From assembly GCA_003214855.1 (NCBI GenBank), contig QCLC01000001.1, forward strand, positions 124,001 through 188,000: DNA of 64,000 bases, written 5' to 3'. The notes beneath the pieces were generated by a model. The model was not told where the DNA came from. It did no database searches and saw only the letters and a program-made list of their open reading frames with translations. The stretch comes from Prochlorococcus sp. AG-412-I05. GTDB lineage: Bacteria > Cyanobacteriota > Cyanobacteriia > PCC-6307 > Cyanobiaceae. The position numbers were made by a program, and so were the translations under genes. Below are positions 35,192 through 44,998 of the stretch, one piece after another (positions within the stretch are counted from its first letter, which is position 1; each line of letters begins with the position of its first letter).

Positions 35192-36999
35192 TGCCTGCCT
35201 CAAAGGCTCGTCGCTTACGAAGCTCCAGGAGGCGTGCCCAGGGCGTGATTGCGTTGGAATCAGTTCCTGCTCATCGGATGCGATGGGTGTTTTCCATCCT
35301 CTGCGTTGGGTTGATTGGACTTGTGGGCCGGATGGCTTGGTTGCAGGTTTTGCAAGCACCGGAACTTGAAGCCCGTGCAAGGGCTGTGCAGACCCAGCGA
35401 ACCCAGCCGATTGGGACACGGCGTTCAATTGTGGACCGCAATGGACGACTGGTGGCTCTCGATGAGGAACGCTTTCGACTTTGGGCTCATCCTCGTTATT
35501 TTAATTTCCCCGGGGATGATCCCGGTTTGATTCGCAAGCCACTGGATGTTGCTCGCAAGCTCTCCGGGGTGTTGGCGATGCCTGTTGCCGAATTGGTGCA
35601 GCGATTTGGTGACCGTCCTTCTGGTGTCAAGCTTGCTGAAGGATTGGATCAGGACATCGTCAATGAAATCCGCAACCTTGGTATCAGTGGTTTAGATCTT
35701 GAGGCTTATCCACAGAGGCTCTATCCGCAGGGCTCTCTGTTTGCCAACGTGGTGGGCTTTCTTAATTTGGATCGCGTCCCACAGGCGGGATTGGAGCAAA
35801 GTCGCCACGAGGATTTGTTGCGTCATGAACAGGTGCGCAGCCTGCGCCGAGGAGCGGATGGCACCCCCCTTCCTGACGACCTGGCTCCGGGAGTGTTTTA
35901 TGGCGATCATCTAAGCCTGCAGCTCACTTTGGATGCTCGTTTGCAGGAGCTGGCGGGGCAGGCACTTGTGGCCCAGGTCAAAGAGTGGAAGGCCAAGAAG
36001 GGAGTGGCCATCGTGATTGATGTCACCAATGGAGAGTTGCTGGCGCTGGCGTCCACACCCACATATGACCCGAACAAGTATTGGCAATATTCGCCCTCTC
36101 GCTTTCGCGAGTGGTCCGTTCAGGACCTTTATGAACCTGGTTCTACCTTAAAGCCGATCAACCTTGCCCTTGCTCTTCAGGAAGGTGTGATTCAGCCGGG
36201 GGGAATGGTGAACGACAACGGATCATTGAAGGTCGGTGGATGGCCTATTTCCAACCATGATCGTCAGAGCCATGGGGTGATCGACTACGCCACGGTGCTG
36301 CAAGTTTCTAGCAACGTCGGCATGGTGAAGATCATGCGTCAGCTCAAACCCTCGCTGTACTGGGATTGGTTGCGCCGGCTAGGACTTGATGTCAAGCCCG
36401 ATACCGATTTGCCGGGGGCTATTGCAGGTCAGTTAAAGACGAAGGAGCAATTCGTGGCTCAGCCAATTGAGCCGGCCACGGCGGCATTTGGACAGGGACT
36501 CTCGCTTACGCCACTGAAGCTGGCCCAGTTGCATGCCTTGATTGCCAATGGTGGCCGCCTGGTGAGTCCCCACATCACCAGGGGATTGCGGGCGGGAGAA
36601 GCGTTGGCTCCACGCGCCGCCGCAACAACTGGACATCAACTACTGCGCCCAGATGTCACCAGGATTGTGCGGGACTGGATGGAATCGGTGGTAGAGAAAG
36701 GGAGTGGGAAAGGGGCGAAAACGCCTGGTTATCGCATCGGTGGCAAGACCGGCACTGCTCAGAAAGCACTGAATGGGGTCTATTTGTCAGGAGCAAAGAT
36801 TTGCAGCTTTGTTGCCCATCTGCCGGTTGATAATCCTCGTTATGTGGTGGTGGTCGTGGTGGATGAACCCCAGGGGGGCAATGCTTATGGGTCCACGGTG
36901 GCGGTGCCTGTGGCGAAGCAGATCATTGATGCTTTGCTGGTGCTTGAAAAAATTCCACCTAGCACTGAGCAGACTCATTCTCAGCCGGCCAAAGGCTAA
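35191..36999 (+). CDS. ftsI: peptidoglycan transpeptidase FtsI (PBP3-like)
   Basis: A 602-residue bitopic penicillin-binding protein making septal cross-links. Membrane anchor at residues 33-55, a dimerisation-like domain with the conserved RGSIVDRNG-type box (RRSIVDRNGRLVALD, 77-91), then the transpeptidase domain with STLK (318-321; Ser318 nucleophile), SSN (373-375) and KTG (519-521). The ATG overlaps the stop of the upstream FtsL-like gene by one base, implying co-translation. The C-terminal region ends soon after the domain, as in class B PBPs. Confidence 0.95.
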   Translation: MPASKARRLRSSRRRAQGVIALESVPAHRMRWVFSILCVGLIGLVGRMAWLQVLQAPELEARARAVQTQRTQPIGTRRSIVDRNGRLVALDEERFRLWAHPRYFNFPGDDPGLIRKPLDVARKLSGVLAMPVAELVQRFGDRPSGVKLAEGLDQDIVNEIRNLGISGLDLEAYPQRLYPQGSLFANVVGFLNLDRVPQAGLEQSRHEDLLRHEQVRSLRRGADGTPLPDDLAPGVFYGDHLSLQLTLDARLQELAGQALVAQVKEWKAKKGVAIVIDVTNGELLALASTPTYDPNKYWQYSPSRFREWSVQDLYEPGSTLKPINLALALQEGVIQPGGMVNDNGSLKVGGWPISNHDRQSHGVIDYATVLQVSSNVGMVKIMRQLKPSLYWDWLRRLGLDVKPDTDLPGAIAGQLKTKEQFVAQPIEPATAAFGQGLSLTPLKLAQLHALIANGGRLVSPHITRGLRAGEALAPRAAATTGHQLLRPDVTRIVRDWMESVVEKGSGKGAKTPGYRIGGKTGTAQKALNGVYLSGAKICSFVAHLPVDNPRYVVVVVVDEPQGGNAYGSTVAVPVAKQIIDALLVLEKIPPSTEQTHSQPAKG

Positions 37000-37091
37000 G
37001 TCTTGGCAAAGCTTTGATGGTGAGTTCTGAACCTGGGCTGTCAGCAAAAAAAACACCGCTAACTTAAAGATCTTGCGAGACGTTCTGCTTT

Positions 37092-38264
37092 ATGGCCACA
37101 CTCCTTGAGCAGCTTTCCACCATGACCGTGGTCGTGGCGGATACCGGTGATTTGGACGCCATTAGAAAGTTCACCCCCAGGGATGCCACGACCAACCCTT
37201 CATTGATCCTTGCGGCGGCGCAGATTCCTGCTTATCAGAGTTTGATCGATGAGGCTCTTCATTCCTCCCGTCAGTTATTGGGCAGCTCTGCAGCTGTGGA
37301 GGAGGTGGTCCATGAGGCTCTCGATGAAATTTGTGTAATCTTTGGGAAGGAAATCCTCAAGATTGTTCCTGGCCGTGTTTCCACTGAAGTGGATGCTCGC
37401 CTCAGTTTCAATACTGAAGCCACAATCGATAAGGCTCACAAACTCATTGGCCTTTATAACGATGCGGGCATCACTAATGATCGCGTTTTGATCAAGATAG
37501 CTTCTACTTGGGAGGGTATAAAAGCAGCCGAGGTTTTGGAGAAGGATGGAATTCATTGTAACTTAACTCTGCTATTTGGCTTTTCTCAGGCTGTCGCTTG
37601 TGCAGAAGCAGGAGTCACTTTGATCTCTCCTTTTGTTGGGCGAATCCTTGATTGGTACAAAGCTTCTACTGGTCGGGATTCTTATACAGGTCCAGAAGAT
37701 CCTGGTGTGATCTCGGTGACCAAGATCTTTAATTACTTCAAAACCTATGATTACAAGACTGAGATCATGGGTGCGAGTTTCCGCAATCTTGACGAAATTA
37801 TTGAATTGGCTGGATGTGATTTGTTGACCATCTCACCAAAGCTTTTGGATCAGCTGCGTAGTACAGAGGCTCCGCTGATGCGTAAGTTGGATGCGGTCAA
37901 TCCTGTTGCTGCAGAGTCTCAGGTCCATGTTGATAAGGAGAGTTTTGAGTCAATGATGAGGGCTGATCGCATGGCTTTCGAGAAGTTGGATGAAGGGATT
38001 CGCGGCTTTAGCAAGGCGATTGAAACTCTTGAGGCTCAGTTGGCGCATCGATTAGCTGTTTTGGAGGGAGGAGCTGCCTTCTGCCATGTTGTTCAGGAGA
38101 TTTTCATGCTCAATGATCTCGATGGTGATGGTTGTATCACTAGAGAAGAATGGCTCGGTAGTGATGCGGTATTTGACGCCTTAGATCATGACCATGATGG
38201 CCGACTTCTTCAGGAAGATGTTCGTTCCGGGCTGGGGGCTGCTTTGGCACTGACAACAGCTTGA
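37092..38264 (+). CDS. tal: transaldolase with C-terminal EF-hand pair
   Basis: A 390-residue transaldolase B-type enzyme of the pentose phosphate pathway, moving a dihydroxyacetone unit between sugars. The Schiff-base lysine is K135 in [12 protein letters not shown], with DATTNPSL (31-38) and [17 protein letters not shown] also typical. The last 50 residues add two EF-hand loops: D342 to E353 ([12 protein letters not shown], complete) and D365 to D376 ([12 protein letters not shown], Asp at position 12). Canonical TalB ends near residue 317, so this is a fusion seen in marine cyanobacteria; a calcium effect is unproven. A carbon-metabolism role at night is likely. Confidence 0.94.
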   Translation: MATLLEQLSTMTVVVADTGDLDAIRKFTPRDATTNPSLILAAAQIPAYQSLIDEALHSSRQLLGSSAAVEEVVHEALDEICVIFGKEILKIVPGRVSTEVDARLSFNTEATIDKAHKLIGLYNDAGITNDRVLIKIASTWEGIKAAEVLEKDGIHCNLTLLFGFSQAVACAEAGVTLISPFVGRILDWYKASTGRDSYTGPEDPGVISVTKIFNYFKTYDYKTEIMGASFRNLDEIIELAGCDLLTISPKLLDQLRSTEAPLMRKLDAVNPVAAESQVHVDKESFESMMRADRMAFEKLDEGIRGFSKAIETLEAQLAHRLAVLEGGAAFCHVVQEIFMLNDLDGDGCITREEWLGSDAVFDALDHDHDGRLLQEDVRSGLGAALALTTA

Positions 38265-38384
38265 AGTCTTGCTTAATAAGTTGATAAGGGGGTGAGTGCT
38301 CATCATCATTACTTACAGCTTTGAAAAATATCTTACTTTGCCTGAGTTGAATATGCAGAGTTTTTTTCTGCCATCTAGAAATGA

Positions 38385-38462
38385 CTAATGCTCTGATCCC
38401 AAGATGGGCATCGTTTGATTAGAGCATTAGAGAGAGATTAGGGTTGGCAATTAAGCCAATCC
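38385..38462 (+). other. two successive hairpins between tal and the SDR gene
   Basis: Stem 1 pairs CTAATGCTCTGATC (38385-38398) with GATTAGAGCATTAG (38417-38430), 14 bp with one G-U. Stem 2 pairs GGGTTGGC (38441-38448) with GCCAATCC (38455-38462), with one G-U. No T-tract follows. Within a 270-base intergenic stretch this could be a terminator pair, an untranslated-leader structure for the SDR gene, or a small RNA. Confidence 0.4.
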
Positions 38463-38534
38463 AACTGGCATGCGTTCAAAGATCCCCTAGGGCTATAAAG
38501 TTCTTTTCTAAATAGGCTTCTGCTTTCTCTGCTC

Positions 38535-39200
38535 TTGGCGACCTATCTGATCACAGGAACGAATCGCGGCATTGGCTATGAATTTTGTCGTCAGCTTCAT
38601 GCTCGTGGTGAGGTAGTTGTGGCGGCATGCCGTAAGCCTTCGCAGCAATTGGAAGGCTTAGGAGTGCGTATTGAGGCCGGGGTCGAGATCACTTCAGATG
38701 GATCGATTGCGCGCTTGAAGCAACGGCTTAGCAGTTTGCCGATCGATGTGCTGATCCACAATGCCGGCATTTTGGAAAGTACGACTTTGAAAAATTTTGA
38801 TCCCGAGAGCGTTCGTCGTCAGTTCGAGGTCAACACCATTGGGCCATTACGTGTCACACATGGTCTTATGGATCATCTACTTCCTGGCGCAAAAGTCATT
38901 TTGATGACTAGCCGAATGGGCTCGATCGATGACAACAGTTCCGGCGGTTCTTATGGTTACAGGATGTCGAAGGTGGCTTTGTGTATGGCAGGAAAGTCAT
39001 TGGCTATCGACCTTAAATCTCAAGGCATTGCCGTGGCGCTCCTTCATCCAGGGCTTGTGCGTACCCGCATGACAAGATTCACTGATCAAGGCATCACTCC
39101 AGAAGAATCGGTTAATGGCTTGTTGGCCCGTATTGACAATCTCAATTTGGAAAACTCAGGCACTTTTTGGCATGCTAATGGGGAGATTCTTCCTTGGTGA
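38535..39200 (+). CDS. short-chain dehydrogenase/reductase
   Basis: A 221-residue classical SDR. The Rossmann motif TGTNRGIG is at residues 7-14, the active-site Ser and YxxxK (SSGGSYGYRMSK) near 137-148, and the NAG block (IHNAGIL) near 76. Substrate is not evident. TTG start (MATYLI) with the dinucleotide motif directly following; family length is about 220-250. It stands alone. Confidence 0.88.
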   Translation: MATYLITGTNRGIGYEFCRQLHARGEVVVAACRKPSQQLEGLGVRIEAGVEITSDGSIARLKQRLSSLPIDVLIHNAGILESTTLKNFDPESVRRQFEVNTIGPLRVTHGLMDHLLPGAKVILMTSRMGSIDDNSSGGSYGYRMSKVALCMAGKSLAIDLKSQGIAVALLHPGLVRTRMTRFTDQGITPEESVNGLLARIDNLNLENSGTFWHANGEILPW

Positions 39201-39647
39201 AAATTAAGTTTGGGAAGAAGTGATTGACGTTGTTTTGGCTTGTAACTTTGCGTTCTTCGTAATCACTTGAGAGCACTTCACTGCTCACGCTGAAATTTAT
39301 TTTGTATTGGAAATGCTTGAAGGCCAGTTATCGAACTTCGTTCGGCAACTCTTTATTCTTTCAGGTGATTAACACTGTAACAGCAGTCGCTTTTGCGGGG
39401 GCTGTAAGTCAAGCAGTTTGAATAATCCATCAAGCGCACAAGCTCGCAACCGAGCCGATCAAGCAACACTTCTATTCAGTAAAGGCAGAGAAATAACTAA
39501 AGCAGCGGAAGATTGTCTTCATTGGATTAATTGGGCTTATATCCAGTCTTGTCGTCTCTATCTTCTGCTTCGTTGATCCTTTGTGGTGCAATCTGTAGTG
39601 ATTAGCTAATGTGATCTGTTCGCTTCATTACCCTTGCGCTTATTTGC
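39201..39647. other. intergenic stretch without a confident gene
   Basis: A 447-base gap between convergent genes. A 52-codon frame with TTG start (39418-39576, product LNNPSSAQ then a Trp/Leu-rich end) is the only candidate and has no ribosome site; in the same frame it joins, across a TAA, to MLEGQLSNFVRQLFIL, hinting at a decayed small gene. No RNA gene recognised. Confidence 0.4.
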
Positions 39648-40778
39648 CTAGGAGCGTTGCAAGAGCAACCGTTTAATGACACGCTGGGCAATGTCGCCAT
39701 ATCCCATCTCTCCAGAAAGGATCTGGGCAATCCGTTGTGGAGCTGTTGGCCTTTTGATCCCAAGCTGATACCCAACCTTGGGGAATCGATAAAACACCTG
39801 GGCAATCCTCTTGCCCCAGGCCATGGAGTCTCCCCAACGTTGTCGCATGGTTTGGCTGTAATCAGCCAGGTTGTTGGTATCACCGTTCAACCAATGATTA
39901 AGGCAGCGGGCTGCTTCGCATCCACTCATCAACGCTGGGCGCAGACCTTCTGCCAGGAACGGATCGCATAGTGATGCCGCATCTCCCACGGCGATGACAC
40001 CATCGCCATGAAGTGCTTGATGGCCGTTCCAGACCCGTAAAGATGCTTCTTGTCGTTTGCCTGCTTGCGGGTCAAATCCCAGGCTCGGTAGCAGTTGTTC
40101 CAGTACTGCATCACTATCGGCGGCATTGCGGCCGATGAACGTACCCACGCCTACATTCACGCCTCCTGCCAAGGGGAAAGCCCAGGCAAAACCATGATGG
40201 ACCAGCCCAAATTCAAATCGGGCTGAACCAGTTTTGAGGTTGCCGCGACCCTCCAGGCGCACAGACATGGTGCTCGCGTGATGCAGTGTTTTTGGTCCCA
40301 ACCCCAAGGCTTCAGGCCAAGCTGACAGGGAGCCATTCGCCAGTACGACCGCTCTTGCTTCAAGTTGTCTGCCGTCATCGGCTGTAACTTGCCAAACTCC
40401 CTCTTGTCTTTGCAGGCTTTTCACCGCAAAAGGCTGGATTAGTTCGGCGCTTGCATCAATCGCATGGCTGGCTAGGAGGGCATCAAGCTTCTCTCGCCGC
40501 ACAATCCAAAACGGGGCGGAACCTTGCAGGTCGGCCACGACGGGATCACTAAGCCGCCAGCTGAACTCAACTCTTTCAATGACTTCATCAACGACCGATT
40601 GCAAATCAAATGGAAACCACTCCTGCACCGCAGCTGCCATGCCACCACCACAGGGTTTGATCGTTTGGTGTGCATTCTGTTCGAGCAGTGTGACGCGTTG
40701 GCCGGCTGCAGCCAGATGGAAAGCTGCCGCAGATCCAGCGGCGCCTGCTCCAATGACCAGCACATCGCGAGTGCTCAA
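39648..40778 (-). CDS. geranylgeranyl reductase-family FAD oxidoreductase
   Basis: A 376-residue flavoprotein. The FAD dinucleotide motif [17 protein letters not shown] begins at residue 10, the KPCGGGM block typical of geranylgeranyl/digeranylgeranyl reductases near 42-47, and the second flavin site [17 protein letters not shown] near 264. It is shorter and distinct from plant-type ChlP (about 400-450 with other motifs), so it is a GGR-family member with open substrate, perhaps isoprenoid or quinone side-chains. Its ATG overlaps the frr stop by four bases, placing it in the pyrH-frr unit. Confidence 0.85.
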   Translation of the reverse strand: MSTRDVLVIGAGAAGSAAAFHLAAAGQRVTLLEQNAHQTIKPCGGGMAAAVQEWFPFDLQSVVDEVIERVEFSWRLSDPVVADLQGSAPFWIVRREKLDALLASHAIDASAELIQPFAVKSLQRQEGVWQVTADDGRQLEARAVVLANGSLSAWPEALGLGPKTLHHASTMSVRLEGRGNLKTGSARFEFGLVHHGFAWAFPLAGGVNVGVGTFIGRNAADSDAVLEQLLPSLGFDPQAGKRQEASLRVWNGHQALHGDGVIAVGDAASLCDPFLAEGLRPALMSGCEAARCLNHWLNGDTNNLADYSQTMRQRWGDSMAWGKRIAQVFYRFPKVGYQLGIKRPTAPQRIAQILSGEMGYGDIAQRVIKRLLLQRS

Positions 40779-41323
40779 ACCTTGAGAATGTCGGCTTCTT
40801 TTTCGGCGAGGTATTTTTCGATTTCAGTGATGAATGTGTCGGTGAGTTTTTGTATCCCATCCTGTTCATCATGGCTCTGATCTTTAGAGAGCTCAGCATC
40901 TTTTTCTAGCTTTTTCACTTTGTCAATTGCATCGCGACGGATGTTGCGCAGGGCTACTTTGCCTTCTTCTGCATATTTTGCTGCCAGTTTGCAGAACTCT
41001 TTGCGGCGCTCTTCAGTTAGCGGCGGCACATTGATGCGAATGATCTTGCCGTCATTGTTTGGTGTCAAGCCCAAATCACTCGTGGCAATGGCTTTTTCAA
41101 TCAGGCCCATTGATCCATTGTCAAAGGGCTGTATGGCAATCGTCTGTGAATCAGGGGTGGAGATTGTTGCTAGAGATTTCAGGGGCGTTTCTGTGCCGTA
41201 ATACTCAACGTTGATTCGATCAAGTAGTGACGGGTTGGCGCGTCCAGTACGGATGGTGGCGAAGTTGCGCTGTGTGGCCTCCACTGATTTGTGCATGTTG
41301 TCTTTGAGTTCCTGGTTCGACAT
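40775..41323 (-). CDS. frr: ribosome recycling factor
   Basis: A 182-residue L-shaped factor that with EF-G splits post-termination ribosomes. Conserved: the [11 protein letters not shown] block (27-37), [15 protein letters not shown], and [14 protein letters not shown] near 110 (here [14 protein letters not shown]). Length is standard. It follows pyrH by 50 bases and overlaps the GGR-type gene, matching the well-known pyrH-frr pair. Confidence 0.97.
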   Translation of the reverse strand: MSNQELKDNMHKSVEATQRNFATIRTGRANPSLLDRINVEYYGTETPLKSLATISTPDSQTIAIQPFDNGSMGLIEKAIATSDLGLTPNNDGKIIRINVPPLTEERRKEFCKLAAKYAEEGKVALRNIRRDAIDKVKKLEKDAELSKDQSHDEQDGIQKLTDTFITEIEKYLAEKEADILKV

Positions 41324-41373
41324 GGCTTCAGAGAGGCGAAGGCTGGGTGAAGGGATGAGTTGGGATGGCCTGT

Positions 41374-42087
41374 TTAGGTTGCATTGCTGATACGGGAGCC
41401 GATTGCTTCGCCAGCCACTGCTTTGCCGATGTTGCCAGGTTCAAAGAGGTCAAATACAACGATCGGGATATTGTTGTCTTTGCATAGGGCAATGGCAGTG
41501 CTGTCCATCACCGCCAGCTCGCCGCTTAGCACTTGCTGGAAGGTGAGTGAGTTGTAGCGTTTTGCATCAGGGAAGCGTTTGGGATCACGGTCATAAACCC
41601 CATCCACCTTCGTGGCTTTGAACACCACATCAGCGTTGATTTCCGCAGCCCGAAGTGAGGCCGTGGTGTCAGTTGTGAAGAATGGATTACCGCAGCCTCC
41701 ACCAAACACAACCACTCGGCCTTTCTCTAGATGACGAATGGCTCGCCGACGGATGTAAGGCTCCGCCACCTCTTGCATTTCGATTGCAGTTTGGACTCGG
41801 GTTGGTACTCCTGCTCGCTCTAAGCCGTCCTGCAATGTGATGGCATTCATCACTGTGGCCAACATGCCGACGTAGTCGGCCGTGGCCCGATCCATGCCCG
41901 CGGCAGAACCCTTTAGGCCTCGAAAAATGTTGCCACCGCCCACCACGATCGCCAATTGGGTGCCCTTGGCCACCACTTTGGCTACATCCTCTGCGATGGA
42001 TTGAACAATTGCTGGATCGATGCCATAACTCTGATCGCCCATCAGCGCTTCGCCGCTGAGTTTTAGAAGGACTCGCGCGTAGGCCAT
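41374..42087 (-). CDS. pyrH: UMP kinase
   Basis: A 237-residue bacterial UMP kinase of the amino-acid-kinase fold, making UDP for RNA, DNA and wall precursors. Marks: LLKLSGEAL (7-15), [10 protein letters not shown] (about 48-57), the [15 protein letters not shown] segment, and [15 protein letters not shown] near 129-143. Start ATG (MAYARVLL). First gene of pyrH-frr-GGR. Confidence 0.97.
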   Translation of the reverse strand: MAYARVLLKLSGEALMGDQSYGIDPAIVQSIAEDVAKVVAKGTQLAIVVGGGNIFRGLKGSAAGMDRATADYVGMLATVMNAITLQDGLERAGVPTRVQTAIEMQEVAEPYIRRRAIRHLEKGRVVVFGGGCGNPFFTTDTTASLRAAEINADVVFKATKVDGVYDRDPKRFPDAKRYNSLTFQQVLSGELAVMDSTAIALCKDNNIPIVVFDLFEPGNIGKAVAGEAIGSRISNAT

Positions 42088-42398
42088 TCATCGTCCAGAT
42101 CCCGAAGAGAGTAGCAAGCCTTCTCCGAATCGTCCTTGAGCTGGATGGTCTGAAGGGTTGTCGATTCTCAGATTCGCTTGGATGAAGTCATCATTCCTGA
42201 TCGATGCGAGAGAACGTGTTTTGTCTCATCGATGTGATGGCCCGTCTGACCTGTTGAGCACGTGAACGCATCAGACAGGATCCTCTTCTTGTTGGAGCGA
42301 GCTCATTGTGCATAGAGCTTTGCTGGTGAACGGTCTGTCGGTTTTTGTTGCTACAGATCAGTATTGGATGTGGATTTAGAGGTGAGATGATTGATTGC
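42088..42398. other. gap between cobO and pyrH, nothing recognised
   Basis: A 311-base region upstream of pyrH and downstream of cobO on the same strand. It should contain the pyrH promoter. No cobalamin riboswitch core, tRNA or credible frame was seen; short open frames lack ribosome sites. Confidence 0.45.
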
Positions 42399-43094
42399 TT
42401 AAAACTCAATGCCTGCTTGCGCTTTGACGCCTTGCTCCTTGAAGGGGTGGTGCACCAAGGTCATTTCTGTGACCAGATCTGCGTGTTCAATGAGCTCCTT
42501 TGGTGCGCCCCGGCCAGTGAGTGCTACGTGGGTTAGGGGTGGCCTTTCCGTGATCCCCCCTAGTACTTCTTCTACCTTGAGATATCCCAGTTTCATCGCC
42601 ACATTGACCTCATCAAGCACTACAAGTTTGTGGTTGTTGCTGTGGAGGTAAATCAGAGCCTGTTGCCAGGCTTTTGATACCAATTGCTGATCTCTTTCCC
42701 GGTCTTGGGTTGTCCAGGTGAAGCCCTCTCCAAACGCATGCCAGCTCAATGCGTCACCAAAAACTTTTAACGCTTTTGCTTCGCCTGGCTGCCAACTCCC
42801 TTTAATGAATTGCACGACTGCAACACGCTCGCCATGGCCAAGGGTGCGTAAGGCTAGCCCTAGCGCTGCTGTGGTTTTGCCTTTGCCATGCCCTGTGAAC
42901 ACAAGGATTAGGCCCTTCTCTTTGTCTCGTTCTTCTACGCGTTGGCGCTGAACGTCTTGTCGGCGCTGCATGCGTTTGCGGTAGCTCTGTTGGTCGGTTT
43001 CGGGGGCTAAATGGCCGCCTATGCCGAGAACTTCTGCGCTGTGATCGAGTTCAGTTGAAGAGGGCGAATGCGGAGCTGGCGGATTGGTCATCAA
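42399..43094 (-). CDS. cobO: cob(I)alamin adenosyltransferase (CobO/BtuR type)
   Basis: A 231-residue ATP:corrinoid adenosyltransferase that adds the upper adenosyl ligand in cobalamin synthesis. The unusual P-loop GHGKGKTT lies at 68-75, with VVQFIKGSWQPGE and VVLDEVNVAM further on. An N-terminal polar extension of about 55 residues precedes the core, longer than enteric BtuR. It is 40 bases after the methyltransferase gene on the same strand. Together with cobK it shows that this organism makes or finishes a corrinoid. Confidence 0.94.
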   Translation of the reverse strand: MMTNPPAPHSPSSTELDHSAEVLGIGGHLAPETDQQSYRKRMQRRQDVQRQRVEERDKEKGLILVFTGHGKGKTTAALGLALRTLGHGERVAVVQFIKGSWQPGEAKALKVFGDALSWHAFGEGFTWTTQDRERDQQLVSKAWQQALIYLHSNNHKLVVLDEVNVAMKLGYLKVEEVLGGITERPPLTHVALTGRGAPKELIEHADLVTEMTLVHHPFKEQGVKAQAGIEF

Positions 43095-43134
43095 AATGTT
43101 GGCAAGGTCTTGAGCTTGCTTTGAGTTGGGCTGC

Positions 43135-43764
43135 TTATGGAAGGCGGGCTGTGATTCGTTGTAGTGCTCGGCCTGCTAATAGTTCTTGCTCAATAGTGCT
43201 GTAACCCATCTCGCGAAGTTGCTTGGGCAAGTCTGCTTGGAGCATTTTGAGAGCGGTTTCAGTTTCGAACAAGGCACAAAACAACTGTTGGGGCAGTTTG
43301 AGGCAGGGGCCTGCTGGATGGAGGTCTATCAGCACTAGCCAACCCCCCGGTTGCAATAGGCGCATGCAGGCTTTGAGCACTTGTCGTCGTTCTTCTGAGC
43401 TGAATTCGTGCAAGGCCAGGCTGATTTGGATGGCCGCAAATTGGTTGGTGTTCAGCGGTGGCTTTTCTGCCATGCCCTCGATGCATTGCAGTTGGGGGGT
43501 TCGTTCAGCTGCCAGTGCCAGTGCCTTTGGTGATAGATCTAAACCTGTTACAGCGAAACCAGCCTCGATCCATGGTGCTGCTGTTTCGCCAGACCCACAG
43601 CAAAGATCCAAAACTGGTGCTCCTTTAGAAATCTTGTCTTGAAGAGCAGTTAGCCCTAAGGTCCTCAACCGCTTTACACCCCCTACGCTGAGGGCCGAAA
43701 TGGTTGTCACTAGGTCATAGAACCAGCGATGCTCGTAGGCAAAGGTTCTTAGTTGTGAGGTCAT
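43135..43764 (-). CDS. class I SAM-dependent methyltransferase
   Basis: A 209-residue Rossmann-fold methyltransferase. Motif I VLDLCCGSGETA is at residues 51-62, with GLDLSPKALALA (motif II) and QISLALHEFS later. Residues 8-24 (FAYEHRWFYDLVTTISA) resemble the start of UbiE/MenG-like enzymes, but the family call cannot be taken further. Its start overlaps the recombinase stop by four bases, so it is translationally coupled to it. Confidence 0.85.
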   Translation of the reverse strand: MTSQLRTFAYEHRWFYDLVTTISALSVGGVKRLRTLGLTALQDKISKGAPVLDLCCGSGETAAPWIEAGFAVTGLDLSPKALALAAERTPQLQCIEGMAEKPPLNTNQFAAIQISLALHEFSSEERRQVLKACMRLLQPGGWLVLIDLHPAGPCLKLPQQLFCALFETETALKMLQADLPKQLREMGYSTIEQELLAGRALQRITARLP

Positions 43765-44924
43765 GGGCTGAGCTTTCGAGCTAGGGCTGCATCTACCGCT
43801 TGTTGTTGGTCGCGTCGGGTGATCCAGTGGTGATAGGTGCGGGTATGAATAGCCACTGAATGGCCCATCATTCTTGCTGCAACGGTGTCTGGAAGGCCGA
43901 TGTGGATTGTGCGTACCGCCCAGGCATGCCGTAGGTTGTAGGGGGTGAGGGGCAGTTGATAGCGTCGGAATTGTTCCGACACTCTTCTCCCCACCTGTTG
44001 GAGTGTTGTGTGACGCAGATCGACATTCACCGGCGGTAGGGCCTGGGCATTGTTTGCTAGTTGTTCAAGTTCAAAATGCTCGACCCAGTCTGGATGAAAC
44101 GGCCAAACCTGATGTTCGCCGGTTTTTGTGTTTGGTAGGACCCGCAGCACCTGATCTTCCCCCTTCGCTAAAGCAGCAAGGTCGCAGAAGAACACCTCGT
44201 GATTGCGCAGGCCGTAAGTGGCCATCAGTCCATAGGCAAGTCGCCATCCTGGGTTGGGGATGCGCTCCACCGCCTCGATGATCTGCTTGTCGCTGGGTAG
44301 TTGACGAAAGCGCGCCTGATGTAGTCCATATCCATCCGCTTCTGCTCGCCAGTCTTCCGGCAGTGCCATTTCCAGGTGGCGTGCCAATGCAGCTAGGGCC
44401 GTGGCGCATTGCTGTCGGCTTCGGCTGCCATCTGCATAACTGGCCAGAGTGTCTCTTAAAAGGTCTGAATCAAAACAGCTCTGCTTGTTAACAGCTAGGG
44501 CTTTGAGTCGTCGTAAGTAAGGAAGGTAAGCGGACGTCCATGTGCTGCGGCTACCGGCCGGTGACCGTCGGCGATAGGGATCAGTAAAGAATGCTTCTTC
44601 AAAGCTGACCAAAGCTTCTCTGAGCCCAGTTGCTATCTGTTCAGGTTGCTTCTGTGTCGATTTGGTTGTCCACTGGGACCAGTCGAATTGTTTGCGTTGC
44701 AGTTGGTAGTGCACCAGTTGCACAATTCGCTCAGCCTCTTTCAATCCTTTTTGTTCGGCCAAAAGCTGCAAACTGATTCGTTGAGTTTTGATCAATCCAG
44801 TTCCATTCCGGCAGGGCAGTGCTCCGCGTAAATTGAGCCACTGCCCTCGCTGTTCAATTCTCAGGTTGATGCCGCTGTCAGCCAGGGCACGGTTGATGTT
44901 GATTAGCTCGTTGCTCAGCTCCAT
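43761..44924 (-). CDS. tyrosine recombinase (phage-integrase family), core-located
   Basis: A 387-residue tyrosine recombinase. The C-terminal catalytic domain holds box I Arg240 (YGLRNHEV), a candidate lysine in NTKTGEHQ (267), box II YNLRH (329-333; Arg332 kept, the first His replaced by Tyr), MGH (353-355) and the nucleophile Tyr364 in RTYHHW. The N-terminal half is a helical arm plus SAM-like domain. No att repeat, tRNA or phage cargo adjoins it; instead it overlaps a methyltransferase gene and is divergent from hemH. This suggests a fixed cellular role or an old, settled integrase. Confidence 0.88.
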   Translation of the reverse strand: MELSNELININRALADSGINLRIEQRGQWLNLRGALPCRNGTGLIKTQRISLQLLAEQKGLKEAERIVQLVHYQLQRKQFDWSQWTTKSTQKQPEQIATGLREALVSFEEAFFTDPYRRRSPAGSRSTWTSAYLPYLRRLKALAVNKQSCFDSDLLRDTLASYADGSRSRQQCATALAALARHLEMALPEDWRAEADGYGLHQARFRQLPSDKQIIEAVERIPNPGWRLAYGLMATYGLRNHEVFFCDLAALAKGEDQVLRVLPNTKTGEHQVWPFHPDWVEHFELEQLANNAQALPPVNVDLRHTTLQQVGRRVSEQFRRYQLPLTPYNLRHAWAVRTIHIGLPDTVAARMMGHSVAIHTRTYHHWITRRDQQQAVDAALARKLSP

Positions 44925-44998
44925 GGCCCTGTAGGGATGGTGCCACCTTGGCGTTGATGGCAGCTACCCTCAAGTCCCTCTAAAGAACTCTCTTCTAT

